This document shows positions 1 through 8,462 of a stretch of DNA of 64,000 nucleotides, piece by piece. The position numbers were made by a program, and so were the translations under genes. The stretch lies in assembly GCA_046292445.1 (NCBI GenBank), contig JBKBQT010000013.1, positions 1 through 64,000 on the forward strand. The letters run 5' to 3'. Positions within the stretch are counted from its first letter, which is position 1; every line of letters begins with the position of its first letter. The notes under the pieces were generated by a model that saw nothing but the letters and a program-made list of their open reading frames with translations, had not been told where the DNA came from and did not search any database. The DNA comes from CALIZF01 sp046292445. GTDB lineage: Bacteria > Pseudomonadota > Alphaproteobacteria > Rhodobacterales > Rhodobacteraceae.

Positions 1-1032
1 GGGTGGATCGGGCGGATCGTCGATCCGTTCGGCCGCCCGCTCGACGGGCGCCCGCTCTACCGCGGCGCGGTGCCCCGGCCGCTGCGCGCGCATGCGCCGG
101 CGGCCGCGACGCGCGGTCGGCTCGGCCGGCCGGTCGAGACGGGGATGCGGGTGTTCAACACACTCCTGCCGCTGGTGCGCGGGCAGCGGATCGGGCTGTT
201 CGCCGGGTCGGGGGTGGGCAAATCCTCGCTGCTCGGCAGCTTTGCGACCGGCGTTGCCGCCGATGTGGTGGTGATCGCGCTGATCGGCGAGCGTGGGCGC
301 GAGTTGCGCGAATTCGCCGAAACGGTGCTCGGCCCGGTCGGCATGGCGCGCAGCGTGATCGTCGCCGCGACCTCGGACATGTCGCCGCTGGTGCGGCGGC
401 GCTGCGCCTGGGCGGCGATGGCGGTGGCCGAGCATTTCCGCGATCTCGGGCGGCATGTCCTGCTGCTTGCCGATTCGGTGACCCGCTTTGCCGAGGCGCA
501 TCGCGAGGTGGCGCTCGCCGCCGGCGAGACGGCGAGCCTGCGCGGCTGGCCGCCCTCGCTGTCGCACCAGGTGATGGCGCTGGCCGAGCGCGCAGGACCC
601 GGGCCGGCGGGGTCGGGCGACATCACGGCGGTGTTCTCGGTGCTGGTCGCCGGATCGGACATGGACGAGCCGGTGGCCGATCTGATGCGTGGGGTGCTGG
701 ACGGGCATGTCGTGCTCGATCGCAAGATCGCCGAGCGCGGGCGGTTCCCGGCGATCGACCTGCTCCGCTCGGTCTCGCGCGCCCTGCCGCAAGCGGCGAG
801 CGCGGCCGAGAATGCGCTTGTCGCCGAGGCGCGGCGGCTTCTGGGCGCCTATGACCGGGCCGAGCTGATGATCCAGTCGGGCCTCTATGCCAGCGGATCG
901 GACGCGGCGGTGGATATGGCGATCAAGGTCTGGCCGGCGCTCGATGCGTTCCTGTCGGAGCGCGAGCCCGAGGACAGGGCGGCAAGCTTTCGACAACTGG
1001 CGCGGTGCCTCGATCCGCGCGGGCGGCCCTAG
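1..1032 (+). CDS. fliI: Flagellum-specific ATPase FliI (5' end outside window)
   Basis: This is the C-terminal 343 residues of the flagellar type III export ATPase, which powers unfolding and export of rod, hook and filament subunits. The reading frame is open from the first base, so the start lies upstream. The partial protein opens with the family segment GRIVDPFGRPLDG, followed by the Walker A motif GSGVGKS at partial residues 69-75. Further motifs are a GERGRE segment and a Walker B-like LLLADSVTRFAEAHRE. It resembles F1-beta and SctN ATPases; the flagellar neighbours settle the FliI call. Its stop is 10 bp from the stop of the convergent DUF1217 gene, with no terminator visible between them. 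Confidence 0.93.
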   Translation, partial: GWIGRIVDPFGRPLDGRPLYRGAVPRPLRAHAPAAATRGRLGRPVETGMRVFNTLLPLVRGQRIGLFAGSGVGKSSLLGSFATGVAADVVVIALIGERGRELREFAETVLGPVGMARSVIVAATSDMSPLVRRRCAWAAMAVAEHFRDLGRHVLLLADSVTRFAEAHREVALAAGETASLRGWPPSLSHQVMALAERAGPGPAGSGDITAVFSVLVAGSDMDEPVADLMRGVLDGHVVLDRKIAERGRFPAIDLLRSVSRALPQAASAAENALVAEARRLLGAYDRAELMIQSGLYASGSDAAVDMAIKVWPALDAFLSEREPEDRAASFRQLARCLDPRGRP

Positions 1033-1042
1033 CGCGCGCGTG

Positions 1043-1846
1043 TCAGCGACGCTGCGCCGCCTGGAGAAGCATCAGCGCCGGCGAACCCGCCCCGCCCGCA
1101 GGCGAGCCGCCGGCAGCCTCGGCCCGCAGAAGGAACCGGCGGATCAACTGGTCGAGCCGCGACGGATCGGCAAGACCTGCCGCATCCGCAGTCCCCAGCG
1201 TGCTGCGGGCGCGGTCCTTGAACACCGCAAGCTGCCGGTCGATGTCGAGCGCACCGAAGGCCTTGGGCAGACCCAGAGCGGTCTCGACCACGCGGCGCAG
1301 GGGCGGGTTGCCCATGAGCGTGAACCAGCGGGCATCCTCGCCCATCTCGCGCGCCGCCAGTTCGGGCAGCTCGCGCCGGGCGTTGAGCGCGAGGCGCAAC
1401 GACTCGTCCTGCATGCCCACGGCCGCCTCGAATCGGCGCGTCTTCCAGGGGCCGAGGATGCGATCGGCGAAATCGCTGATCTGCGTGCTCGGGATCGGGA
1501 AGTCGCCAAACCCGAAAGCGGCGGCCAGCGCGCGATAGCGTTTGTCCGCGAGTCTGTTGGCCAGCGCACCCGGGGTGAGCGTCCCCTCTTCGAGGACCTT
1601 GCGGATGAAGAAACGGCTGTCGATGTCACCCTCCAGCCCGAAGGCGGTCAGCGCGACTCGGAGCAGCCGACGGTCTGCGACGAGTGCCTCGGCCGTCCTG
1701 ATCGTGCCGATGGTTTCGCGGAAATACGCCTCGTCCCGGCGCAACGCAGGCTGATCGTCATGCGCCGCGCGCTGCCGCGGCATCGTGCGGTCGAGAAACG
1801 CAAGCCCGGCGATGCCGCGGGCGGGAAGGACGGGTGCGAATGTCAT
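1043..1846 (-). CDS. DUF1217 flagellar-locus protein
   Basis: This 267-residue protein of the DUF1217 family is typically found in alphaproteobacterial flagellar clusters and has no established biochemical role. The ATG at 1846 overlaps the flbT stop in an ATGA junction, so it is translationally coupled as the last gene of the flaF-flbT operon. The sequence is soluble and mostly helical, with a conserved stretch (RDEAYFRETIGTIRTAE) near residue 40 and repeated short segments such as FGFGDFPIPS. No signal peptide or membrane segment is visible. The family assignment is from recognition of the sequence type and context; a structural or assembly role is only inferred. Confidence 0.75.
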   Translation of the reverse strand: MTFAPVLPARGIAGLAFLDRTMPRQRAAHDDQPALRRDEAYFRETIGTIRTAEALVADRRLLRVALTAFGLEGDIDSRFFIRKVLEEGTLTPGALANRLADKRYRALAAAFGFGDFPIPSTQISDFADRILGPWKTRRFEAAVGMQDESLRLALNARRELPELAAREMGEDARWFTLMGNPPLRRVVETALGLPKAFGALDIDRQLAVFKDRARSTLGTADAAGLADPSRLDQLIRRFLLRAEAAGGSPAGGAGSPALMLLQAAQRR

Positions 1847-2244
1847 CGGGCTGCGGCCATCAGCCGCGCCTCGCGCGGCAATAGCCCGCGCAACGCCTTG
1901 AGCGCCTGATAGGGCTGGGTCTCGAGCACCGCCCGCGTCGCGGCCGCCAGCTGCGCGCGGCTGTCGGGATCGGTGAGCACCTGGCTCAGCTGCTCGATCC
2001 CGCGCAGCAGCTGCTGGCGCGCCGCATCCGGGTCCGCGTCGCCCGAGAGCAGGAGTTGCGCGATATAGCACACGCGGCGCACCGGCGTGTTGACCGCCTC
2101 GGGATGGATCGCATCGCGCAGCCGCAGGATATGCGCGCCCGGCGTGACGACGGTGATCCGCGCCCGCCGTTCGCCGTTCTCGATCACGGCGCCGTTGATC
2201 AGAACCCGCTCGCCCGGCCCGAGCTTGAGGACAAGGCCGCTCAT
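1843..2244 (-). CDS. flbT: Flagellin synthesis regulator FlbT
   Basis: FlbT is the post-transcriptional regulator of flagellin. In Caulobacter it binds the 5' untranslated part of flagellin mRNA and destabilises it until the hook is complete. The 133-residue product has the usual family length and opening (MSGLVLKLGPGERVLINGAV). It sits in the standard alphaproteobacterial order flagellin - flaF - flbT. Its ATG overlaps the flaF stop by four bases (2241-2244), and its own stop overlaps the next start in the same way. Such coupling suggests fixed stoichiometry of FlaF, FlbT and the DUF1217 protein. Confidence 0.93.
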   Translation of the reverse strand: MSGLVLKLGPGERVLINGAVIENGERRARITVVTPGAHILRLRDAIHPEAVNTPVRRVCYIAQLLLSGDADPDAARQQLLRGIEQLSQVLTDPDSRAQLAAATRAVLETQPYQALKALRGLLPREARLMAAAR

Positions 2245-2618
2245 GGCGATACGGCGGCCCCGCGCAGACCGCGCATCATGGCCGTGTTGACATCGACGAG
2301 CGCCTCGACCGACGCGGTCCCGTCGAGCACGCGGCGGCTGTGCGCCGCAGTGAATTCGTAGAGGTAGAAGAGTTGCGCCCGCAGCGGCGCCGGCAATGCG
2401 TTGCCGGGCGAAGCCACGTCGGCGGCCAGCGTCGACCAGAGCCGGCTATTGTCCGACAGGGCTGCGACGAGGCCGGGAAAATCCTCCTGCCGGTTGGACC
2501 AGCCGCGCTTGAGGCGGGCGGTGACGCGGGCGAAAAGATCGTATTCGAGCCCCCGCGCCGTGCGAACCGGCGTATCGTGTTGCCCGTAGGTCGTGAACTG
2601 ATGTGTGTCTAGCGTCAC
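2241..2618 (-). CDS. flaF: Flagellar biosynthesis regulator FlaF
   Basis: FlaF is a small (125-residue) activator or chaperone-like partner required for flagellin translation and secretion in alphaproteobacteria, acting against FlbT. I chose the GTG start at 2618-2616 because an AAGGAA ribosome site lies just upstream and the residues after it (TLDTHQFTTYGQ) begin the recognised family region. The segment further upstream in the same frame overlaps flagellin and is implausible. It follows flagellin by 73 bp and overlaps flbT by 4 bp. A strong hairpin lies between flagellin and flaF, which could lower read-through from the abundant flagellin mRNA. Confidence 0.9.
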   Translation of the reverse strand: MTLDTHQFTTYGQHDTPVRTARGLEYDLFARVTARLKRGWSNRQEDFPGLVAALSDNSRLWSTLAADVASPGNALPAPLRAQLFYLYEFTAAHSRRVLDGTASVEALVDVNTAMMRGLRGAAVSP

Positions 2619-2657
2619 GGTCGGTTCCTTGCGCTGTCGGCTTGGCGGAAGGGAAGG

Positions 2658-2681
2658 GGTGGCCGTCCCGCGACGGCCACC
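2658..2681 (-). terminator. Hairpin between flagellin and flaF
   Basis: GGTGGCCGTC and GACGGCCACC pair perfectly over 10 bp around a CCGC loop, in the gap between the flagellin stop and the flaF start. On the transcribed strand it is followed by a C/T tract (CCCTTCCC), not a clean U run. It could be a partial terminator or an mRNA 3'-end stabiliser that lets flagellin mRNA greatly outnumber flaF-flbT mRNA. Confidence 0.55.
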
Positions 2682-2691
2682 TGCCCATGGC

Positions 2692-3972
2692 TTAGCGGAA
2701 CAGCGCGAGGATGTTCTGCGGCGCCTGGTTGGCAATCGACAGCGCCTGGATGCCGAGCTGCTGCTGCACCTGCAGCGCCTGCAGCTTGGCCGAGGCTGCT
2801 TCCATGTCGGCATCGACGAGGCTGCCGATCCCGGCCTTGAGCGAATCGACCAGCTTGCTGACGAATTCGGCCTGGATGTCGATCCGCTTCTGCGCCGTGC
2901 CGAAATTGGCCGCGGCGCGGATCGCGGTCTGCGTCAGCCCCTCGATCGCGCCGAGCGCGGCCTTGGCGCCGTTCTCGGTGGTCACGTTGATCTCGCCGAG
3001 CAGGGCAAGGCCGCCGCCGGCGGTGCCACCGGTGTTCACCGCTGTGGTCGTGGTAATGCCGGCGGTCGTGCCGTTGGTGATCTGCACCCCGGCCGTGCCA
3101 TCGAGCTTGGCGGTATAGGCGACGCCCGCCTTCTGCGCCTCGAAATTGATGCGGTCCACGAGGCCGCGGGCGATGTCGCTGACCGTGTCGCCGTCGCGGG
3201 CGACATAGCTCAGCGGGGCCGTGATGCCGGTCAGGCCGGCGACCGCATAGGTATCGCCCGCGATGACGCGGTTGCCGCCGCGCGCCGCCGTCGCGATGTC
3301 GCCGGCAACCGTCAGCGTGCCCGAGGCGCCGGCCGCGATCGCGCCGGCACCCGTGATGGCCGTTGCCGCGATGTCGGTGCCTGTCCCGGCCGTGCGCGCC
3401 GCAGTGCCGAGATCGCCCTTGACGGCCGTGATCTGCGAGGCGGTGACGGTGTTCGAGCCCGAGCGATCGAGCGACGAGAGCACCTTGACCGAACCGGACC
3501 CGAGGATGCCGGCACCCGTGCCGGTATTGTTCACGATATCCGCGACGGTCGCGCCGCCCTTGCGGTTCGACAGAAGGTTGAGGCCGTTGAACTGCGCTGC
3601 CGAGACGATCGAGCCGATCTGGTCGCGCAGGGCGACGACATCGGCCTGGATCTTCTCGCGGTCGACGTTGGATTCCTGGGACGCGACGATCTTTTCCTTG
3701 ATCTCGCCGAGCAGCTTGGTGATCTGCTCGGACGCGCCACGGGCGACGGCGATGGTGGACGATCCGAGCGCGAGGCTGTCCGAGATGCCCTTGAAGCCCT
3801 GGACATCCGATTCCATCACTTTCGAGATGGCCCAGACGGCCGAATTGTCCCGCGCGCTGCCAACCGCCTTGCCGGTCGAAATCTCGTCCTGGGTCTTGGC
3901 GAGGCTGGTATTGATGCTCTTGAGCGTCTGCAGCGCGACCATCGCGCTGGTGTTGGTCAGGATCGACGACAT
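2692..3972 (-). CDS. fliC: Flagellin
   Basis: This is a flagellin of 426 residues, the filament subunit exported through the flagellar apparatus. The N-terminal helical domain (MSSILTNTSAMVALQTLKSI, then residues to about 140) and the C-terminal helical domain (about residues 330-426, ending QAPQNILALFR) are typical of alphaproteobacterial flagellins. The middle (about residues 150-320) is a low-complexity, Gly/Thr/Ala-rich surface region. The ATG at 3972 has an AAAGGGA ribosome site. The upstream leader is about 200 bp to the next gene, which fits the leader-based FlaF/FlbT control known in Caulobacter. Only one flagellin is visible here. Confidence 0.95.
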   Translation of the reverse strand: MSSILTNTSAMVALQTLKSINTSLAKTQDEISTGKAVGSARDNSAVWAISKVMESDVQGFKGISDSLALGSSTIAVARGASEQITKLLGEIKEKIVASQESNVDREKIQADVVALRDQIGSIVSAAQFNGLNLLSNRKGGATVADIVNNTGTGAGILGSGSVKVLSSLDRSGSNTVTASQITAVKGDLGTAARTAGTGTDIAATAITGAGAIAAGASGTLTVAGDIATAARGGNRVIAGDTYAVAGLTGITAPLSYVARDGDTVSDIARGLVDRINFEAQKAGVAYTAKLDGTAGVQITNGTTAGITTTTAVNTGGTAGGGLALLGEINVTTENGAKAALGAIEGLTQTAIRAAANFGTAQKRIDIQAEFVSKLVDSLKAGIGSLVDADMEAASAKLQALQVQQQLGIQALSIANQAPQNILALFR

Positions 3973-4158
3973 GGTTTCAATTCCCTTTGTGCGACGGCGC
4001 TTTGCGCCGGACCGCTCTGCCATCTTCGGGATGGCGCCGGGGACATTCTGGTCCGTGCTGGCGGTGGGTCGCCGCGCCCGCCCCGTCCGGGCGGCACCGC
4101 CATTTCGCCCGGCGGTTCCTAAGGCTTTCCTAAGCAGGGCCGAGAGTTGCGGCGGATT

Positions 4159-4173
4159 TGACAAAACCTGTCA
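4159..4173. promoter_or_regulatory. Inverted repeat TGACA-N5-TGTCA upstream of flagellin
   Basis: A perfect 5+5 bp dyad (TGACA AAACC TGTCA) ends exactly at the stop codon of the FlgN-like gene, about 190 bp upstream of the flagellin start. A direct repeat of the type CTTAGGAA also occurs nearby (about 4126-4137, minus strand). No sigma-28 or sigma-54 consensus was found in the 198-bp leader. The dyad could be an operator or a weak terminator for the upstream pair; neither is proven. Confidence 0.3.
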
Positions 4174-4521
4174 CGTCCGCCGGATGGTCGCAGGCCGTGC
4201 CCCGCCGAGCGCTTGGCGCCCGCCCGACTGATCGTAAAGACCGCCGCCCCCGGCCACGCGCAGCAGTTCGGCCACGCGCTGCCGCCCGGCGGACAGGCCG
4301 CGGCGCGAGGCCGCGATGAGTTCGAGGTTCCGCGCCGCCTGTGCGCGCAGCCGTTCGAGCGCCGGCCGCCCGGCCGGACGCGCCGACAGCGCCGCAACCG
4401 CCGACTCGGTCTGCGCGGCAATGGCGTCGAGTGCGGCGAAATCGCCTTCGACCAGCCGCGCCGCGGCCGCCTCAAGCGCCTCGGCAAGCGCGGTTTCGGG
4501 TCGCGAATCAAAGCCCGGCAT
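4171..4521 (-). CDS. FlgN-like flagellar chaperone (tentative)
   Basis: This small 116-residue protein is mostly alpha-helical and Ala/Arg/Leu-rich, with no signal peptide. Its size, helical character, position next to a rod-binding (FlgJ-like) gene and C-terminal LYDQSG segment resemble alphaproteobacterial FlgN-type chaperones, which escort the hook-filament junction proteins FlgK and FlgL. The sequence has no unmistakable motif, so the call rests largely on context. The start at 4521 lies 14 bp inside the preceding FlgJ-like gene, indicating coupled translation. Confidence 0.5.
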   Translation of the reverse strand: MPGFDSRPETALAEALEAAAARLVEGDFAALDAIAAQTESAVAALSARPAGRPALERLRAQAARNLELIAASRRGLSAGRQRVAELLRVAGGGGLYDQSGGRQALGGARPATIRRT

Positions 4522-4786
4522 GCTGGCGCGCCATCAGCGATTTCACGATCTGTTCGGCAAGCCCGATCCCGCCGCGCCGCACCAGTGCCGCGGCCTGCTC
4601 ATCCCGCAGGAGCGACGCGAACTGCCCCTCGCCGATGCCGCCGCCGAATGTATCGGACACCGCGCCGAGGCCGGCATGGGCCAGCATCTCGGACAGGAAC
4701 GCAGCCTCGAGCGCCTCGGCGGTGCGGCGCAATGCGGCGGGGATCTCGGGTCGGGCGACGGGTGAGGTGGACACGGGGTCGATCAT
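4508..4786 (-). CDS. Rod-binding FlgJ N-terminal-domain-like protein
   Basis: This 92-residue product resembles the N-terminal rod-scaffold domain of FlgJ (EALEAAFLSEMLAHAG, then FGGGIGEGQFASLLRDEQA). It lacks the muramidase domain, as is usual in alphaproteobacteria. I chose the ATG at 4786 because GGAG stands six bases upstream; in-frame ATGs at 4801 and 4819 lack a ribosome site. The role would be rod assembly in the periplasm. It is the first gene of a minus-strand pair and is divergent from fliK, with a 114-bp gap holding a 12-bp palindrome. Confidence 0.72.
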   Translation of the reverse strand: MIDPVSTSPVARPEIPAALRRTAEALEAAFLSEMLAHAGLGAVSDTFGGGIGEGQFASLLRDEQAAALVRRGGIGLAEQIVKSLMARQHAGL

Positions 4787-4845
4787 CGGGGTCTCCGGCA
4801 TGCTGGACGAGACGATCATCCGTGACGGACGGTAAACTTCGGGTA

Positions 4846-4857
4846 ACCGATATCGGT
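4846..4857. promoter_or_regulatory. 12-bp palindrome between divergent flagellar genes
   Basis: ACCGATATCGGT is a perfect 12-bp palindrome in the 114-bp gap between the FlgJ-like gene (minus) and fliK (plus). Its place midway between divergent starts fits an operator shared by both transcripts. The binding protein is unknown, and no CtrA, sigma-28 or sigma-54 consensus was recognised. Confidence 0.35.
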
Positions 4858-4900
4858 CATTCTCGGCCCCGGGGCAGAAACGCAGAGCGGATGGGGCCGG

Positions 4901-7090
4901 ATGGTCGAGATTGCGAGTATCGGTGCGACCACGACAGCGGGATATCGGCCGGCCGTCTGGCCTCCGTCAACCGCAGCGGCGCGTGCCTTCGGCGCGGTGT
5001 TCGTCGCGCAGACCGGTGACGAGCCCGCGGCGGGGGACAGCGCCGTGTCTGCGGCCGATGCAGAGGCCGGCAAGCAGGGCGCAGGCGGCAGTCAGGACGG
5101 CGCTGCGCCCGATGATCTCGGCGCGCCTGCCGCAGGCGACACCGGCAATCCAGGCGGCGGCGCCGATGCTGCATCGCCGGCGGGTGGCGCATCGCTCCGG
5201 GTGTTGGCTGACGCCCCGGCTGCCGATGGCGCGGCCGGACCGCTCCTATCCGGAGCGAAGCAGCAGCAGGATGCCGCCATTGACGCGGCGCCGCCGACCC
5301 CTGGCAACCCGGCGTCGCTACGCCAGGCGGGATCGGCGCTTGGGTCGGGCGACTGGGGGCCGGCGGCCGGCGCCGGTTCGGACATTCCGGCGACGGCCGG
5401 CGGGCCGTTGCCGGAGGACAGCGCGCTCGCGAACCGGCGACAACCGGATACCGAACGGGAACGCCAATCCAGTGCGCCCGGCCCGAAACCGGCGCCAAGC
5501 GATCGGGTGCGCGCGAATCCCCCTTCCCCACTGGCCGTCACGGCACTGGCCGAGGAACAACAAGCATTCTTCGACCATGCCGGGGCCGCAAAGGACTCAG
5601 AAGCAGCGCCCGACGAGCGCCACAAGACCGCAGGCAGCACGCAGACCGAACGGACACTGAACGGCGACGCGGCACAGGCGGGCAACGCCGCAGCGCGGAC
5701 GGCGTCAGCCCCCGCATTGCAGGGCAACAAAGGCACCGACGGCCGGTCCCCGGCGCGGGCGCATCCCGATCGCCCGGCGGCGCCGGATCTCGGCGCGGCG
5801 GCACCGCTACGGGCCGCAAGCCAACCGAGGGGCAGCACCGGCGGTGACAGGACGGTCACCGATGGGGCGCGAACCGGACCGGGAACCATCAATCTTGCCG
5901 GCGATGCCAGTCCGCCCGGCGAATCGGGCGGCCCGCATGCTGCGGCCGAGGCCAGACGCCCGGGCAATGTCGCTGGCGATGCCGCAAACGCTCTCGCCGT
6001 TGCGACCAAACGGAGCGGTCCTGCTGCAGAGCGGCCGCTCTCGGGGGCAATCGCGGCAGGACTTCAGACCGGGCAGCATACGGCCGCTTCGCTGCCGCCC
6101 GCGCCGGCCGCGGCGGGAACCGAAGGCCGTGCCGCCACAGCGGAGCGGTTTGCCGGATTTGCGCGGCTGACCCTTGCGACCGATGCCAGAAAAGCCGCTT
6201 CGCCGCGCAACGGCGCCGGCATCGCAGGCAAGCCGGTGGATGGTCGCGCCGCGCTGCCTGCGCAGGATGCAAGACCGGGGCCGCACGCCGCGACTGCGGC
6301 CGATACAGGCGCGGCCGATGCCCGCCCGTCGCCCGGTCCGGTGGACGGCGGATTTCCGGGCGGCGGCGATGTCGCCGGGCGCAAGCCGAACCCGCATGCG
6401 TCCAAGATGAAGGACAGCGCCGATGCGATCGAGGGTTCGACCGGGGGCGCGGCCGTCAGACCGCCCTCTCCCCGGAGCGAAGGGACGGGCATCGCGGGGG
6501 CGGCCGCGCCGGACCCGCGCGTCGCGCAACACCCCGCCGCCGCTGTTGCCGCGCCCGCAGTGCCGGCGCAGCTTGGCGACATCTTCGCCCTGGCGCGATC
6601 GGCACTCGACGATGCGCGTGCCTTGACGGGCTCCGAAGTCGCGCCGGCACTGGCCGACGACCGCCGCGATGCCCCCGGGCCCACCGTACCGGCCGAGCGA
6701 CCGGCACCCGCGCGCCCGGCGATTCCGCCGACGGTGATCGAGGCGACACTCCGGCGGACGGCATCCGACCGGATCGATCTTGCCCTCGACAGCGCCGAAC
6801 TCGGCCGTGTGCGCCTCGTTCTCGCGATCGATGGCGACCATCTGCATCTCACCTGCGGCGCCGACCGGCCCGAGACCGCCGAACTCCTGCGCCGCAGCGC
6901 GCCGATCCTTGCGGCAGAGTTGCGCGACGGCGGCTTCGGCTCGACCAGTTTCGACTTCGAGCGCGGCACGCCGCGCCAGCCCCGGCTCGGCCAGCCGCCT
7001 GCCGGGCCGACGCCGGAGGCACCGACCCCCGCCCCGACATCATCGGCCGCCGCCCGCCCCGCGGCAGGCCGGCTTGACCTGCGCATCTGA
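4901..7090 (+). CDS. fliK: Flagellar hook-length control protein FliK
   Basis: FliK is the secreted ruler that sets hook length and triggers the export-specificity switch at FlhB. This 729-residue product has a long, disordered, Ala/Pro/Gly-rich N-terminal part (about residues 1-600). A compact C-terminal hook-control domain follows (about residues 610-690, including IDLALDSAELGRVRLVL and ELLRRSAPILAAELRDGGF). FliK proteins vary widely in sequence outside this domain, so the call depends on it and on flgD lying 11 bp downstream. It is long for the family; the repeat-free, charged linker probably accounts for this. Confidence 0.85.
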   Translation: MVEIASIGATTTAGYRPAVWPPSTAAARAFGAVFVAQTGDEPAAGDSAVSAADAEAGKQGAGGSQDGAAPDDLGAPAAGDTGNPGGGADAASPAGGASLRVLADAPAADGAAGPLLSGAKQQQDAAIDAAPPTPGNPASLRQAGSALGSGDWGPAAGAGSDIPATAGGPLPEDSALANRRQPDTERERQSSAPGPKPAPSDRVRANPPSPLAVTALAEEQQAFFDHAGAAKDSEAAPDERHKTAGSTQTERTLNGDAAQAGNAAARTASAPALQGNKGTDGRSPARAHPDRPAAPDLGAAAPLRAASQPRGSTGGDRTVTDGARTGPGTINLAGDASPPGESGGPHAAAEARRPGNVAGDAANALAVATKRSGPAAERPLSGAIAAGLQTGQHTAASLPPAPAAAGTEGRAATAERFAGFARLTLATDARKAASPRNGAGIAGKPVDGRAALPAQDARPGPHAATAADTGAADARPSPGPVDGGFPGGGDVAGRKPNPHASKMKDSADAIEGSTGGAAVRPPSPRSEGTGIAGAAAPDPRVAQHPAAAVAAPAVPAQLGDIFALARSALDDARALTGSEVAPALADDRRDAPGPTVPAERPAPARPAIPPTVIEATLRRTASDRIDLALDSAELGRVRLVLAIDGDHLHLTCGADRPETAELLRRSAPILAAELRDGGFGSTSFDFERGTPRQPRLGQPPAGPTPEAPTPAPTSSAAARPAAGRLDLRI

Positions 7091-7101
7091 AGGAACCCGC
7101 G

Positions 7102-7770
7102 ATGCAGATATCGGCCGACGCCACGCCCGCAGCCGCCCCGCCGCGCAAGACGCCCGATGCCGAACGGGCCGGCACCATCGGGGCAGATTTCCAGACCTTT
7201 CTGCGGATGCTCACGACGCAGCTGCAGAACCAGGATCCGCTCAACCCGATGGAGGCCAGCGATTTCGCCGTCCAGCTTGCCACCTTCGCCGGGGTCGAGC
7301 AGCAGACGCGCACCAACCAGCTGCTCGAGCGGCTCGGCGGCTTCGGCGCCGGGTCGCTGGGACAGCTCGCCGGCTGGATCGGGATGGAGGCGCGGGTCGC
7401 CGGTCCGGCGCAATTCGACGGCACGCCGCTGGCCCTTGCGATCGCGCCCGCGCCGCGGGCCGATGGGGCGCTGCTCGTCGTCCGCGATGCGGCCGGGCGC
7501 GAGGTGGTGCGCGAAGCGGTGCCGCTCGACGATGCAGAGCTTGACTGGGCCGGCGTCGGCGCCGACGGCACGCCCCTGCCGCCGGGCCGCTACAGCTTCA
7601 CGCTGGAAAGCCGGGCGGGCGACACCGTCATCGCCAGCGATCCCGTGCCGGTCTATGCCGCGGTGACCGAGGCGCGCCTGCGCCCCGACGGCGGGATCGA
7701 AGTCGTCCTGTTCGGTGGAATCACCGCCACGGCCGAGTCGGTTTCGGCCCTGCGCCGCGGCCCCGGCTGA
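7102..7770 (+). CDS. flgD: Flagellar hook-capping scaffold FlgD
   Basis: FlgD caps the growing hook and is required for polymerisation of FlgE. The 222-residue protein carries the signature FLRMLTTQLQNQDPLNPME at residues 33-51, then AVQLATFAGVEQQ, which define the FlgD N-terminal region. A beta-rich C-terminal half follows. An AAGGAA ribosome site precedes the ATG, and fliK ends 11 bp upstream, so the two are co-transcribed. Length agrees with the family. Confidence 0.95.
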   Translation: MQISADATPAAAPPRKTPDAERAGTIGADFQTFLRMLTTQLQNQDPLNPMEASDFAVQLATFAGVEQQTRTNQLLERLGGFGAGSLGQLAGWIGMEARVAGPAQFDGTPLALAIAPAPRADGALLVVRDAAGREVVREAVPLDDAELDWAGVGADGTPLPPGRYSFTLESRAGDTVIASDPVPVYAAVTEARLRPDGGIEVVLFGGITATAESVSALRRGPG

Positions 7771-7859
7771 TCGCCGTCTCGGCAATCGAGGGTCGGTGTC
7801 TCGACAATCGGGGGTCGGTGCCGGTAATCCCGCCACAAGGCCGACCGGTTGGAGGAAGC

Positions 7860-8462
7860 ATGCCCAGAACACCGCGCGCATGGCAGCGGATGCTTTCGGG
7901 CCGAAGGCTCGACCTGCTCGATCCAGCGCCGCTCGATATCGAGGTCGAGGATATCGCACACGGGCTCGCCTTCGTTGCGCGGTGGAACGGGCAGACGCGC
8001 GGCGAATACCCCTATTCGGTCGCGGAACATTCGCTCCTGGTCGAGACGATCCTGCGGCGGCAGAACCCGGCGATGCCGGCGCGCTGGCTGCTTGCCGGGC
8101 TGCTGCACGATGCGCCCGAATATGTGCTGGGCGACATGATCAGCCCGGTCAAGGCGGCGATCGGGGACGGCTACGGGGCACTCGACGCACGCCTGTCGGC
8201 GGCCATCCACCTGCGGTTCGGCCTGCCGGCGGTCCTGCCGGCCGAGGTCAAGAAGGCGATCAAGGGCGCCGACCGGATCTCCGCCTGGCTGGAGGCGGTC
8301 ACCATCGCCGGTTTCAGTGCTGCCGAGGCGACGCGGTTCTTCGGCAGGCCGCGCACCGAGTTGACTGCCGAGCTCGCCGTGCATCTTCGCCCGGCGGCGC
8401 AGGTCAGGGCCGACTATGTTGCCCGCCACGCCGCCCTTCTGGCGGCGAGCGACGCGCGTTAG
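7860..8462 (+). CDS. HD-domain phosphohydrolase (YfbR-like)
   Basis: This 200-residue metal-dependent HD hydrolase has the order H33, H57 (SVAEHSLL), HD at 83-84 (LLHDAPEYVLGD) and a later KGADR segment. That pattern matches the YfbR 5'-nucleotidase-type subgroup. Substrate is probably a (deoxy)nucleoside monophosphate, by family only. A GGAGG site lies four bases before the ATG at 7860. The stop TAG interlocks with the hvrA stop on the other strand (8459-8462). It sits between flagellar and redox genes and is not obviously linked to either. Confidence 0.8.
   Translation: MPRTPRAWQRMLSGRRLDLLDPAPLDIEVEDIAHGLAFVARWNGQTRGEYPYSVAEHSLLVETILRRQNPAMPARWLLAGLLHDAPEYVLGDMISPVKAAIGDGYGALDARLSAAIHLRFGLPAVLPAEVKKAIKGADRISAWLEAVTIAGFSAAEATRFFGRPRTELTAELAVHLRPAAQVRADYVARHAALLAASDAR

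Noticed and set aside
3973..4170. Sigma-28 or sigma-54 promoter in the flagellin leader
   Set aside because: No TAAA-N15-GCCGATAA or GGCAC-N5-TTGC pattern was found on the coding strand.
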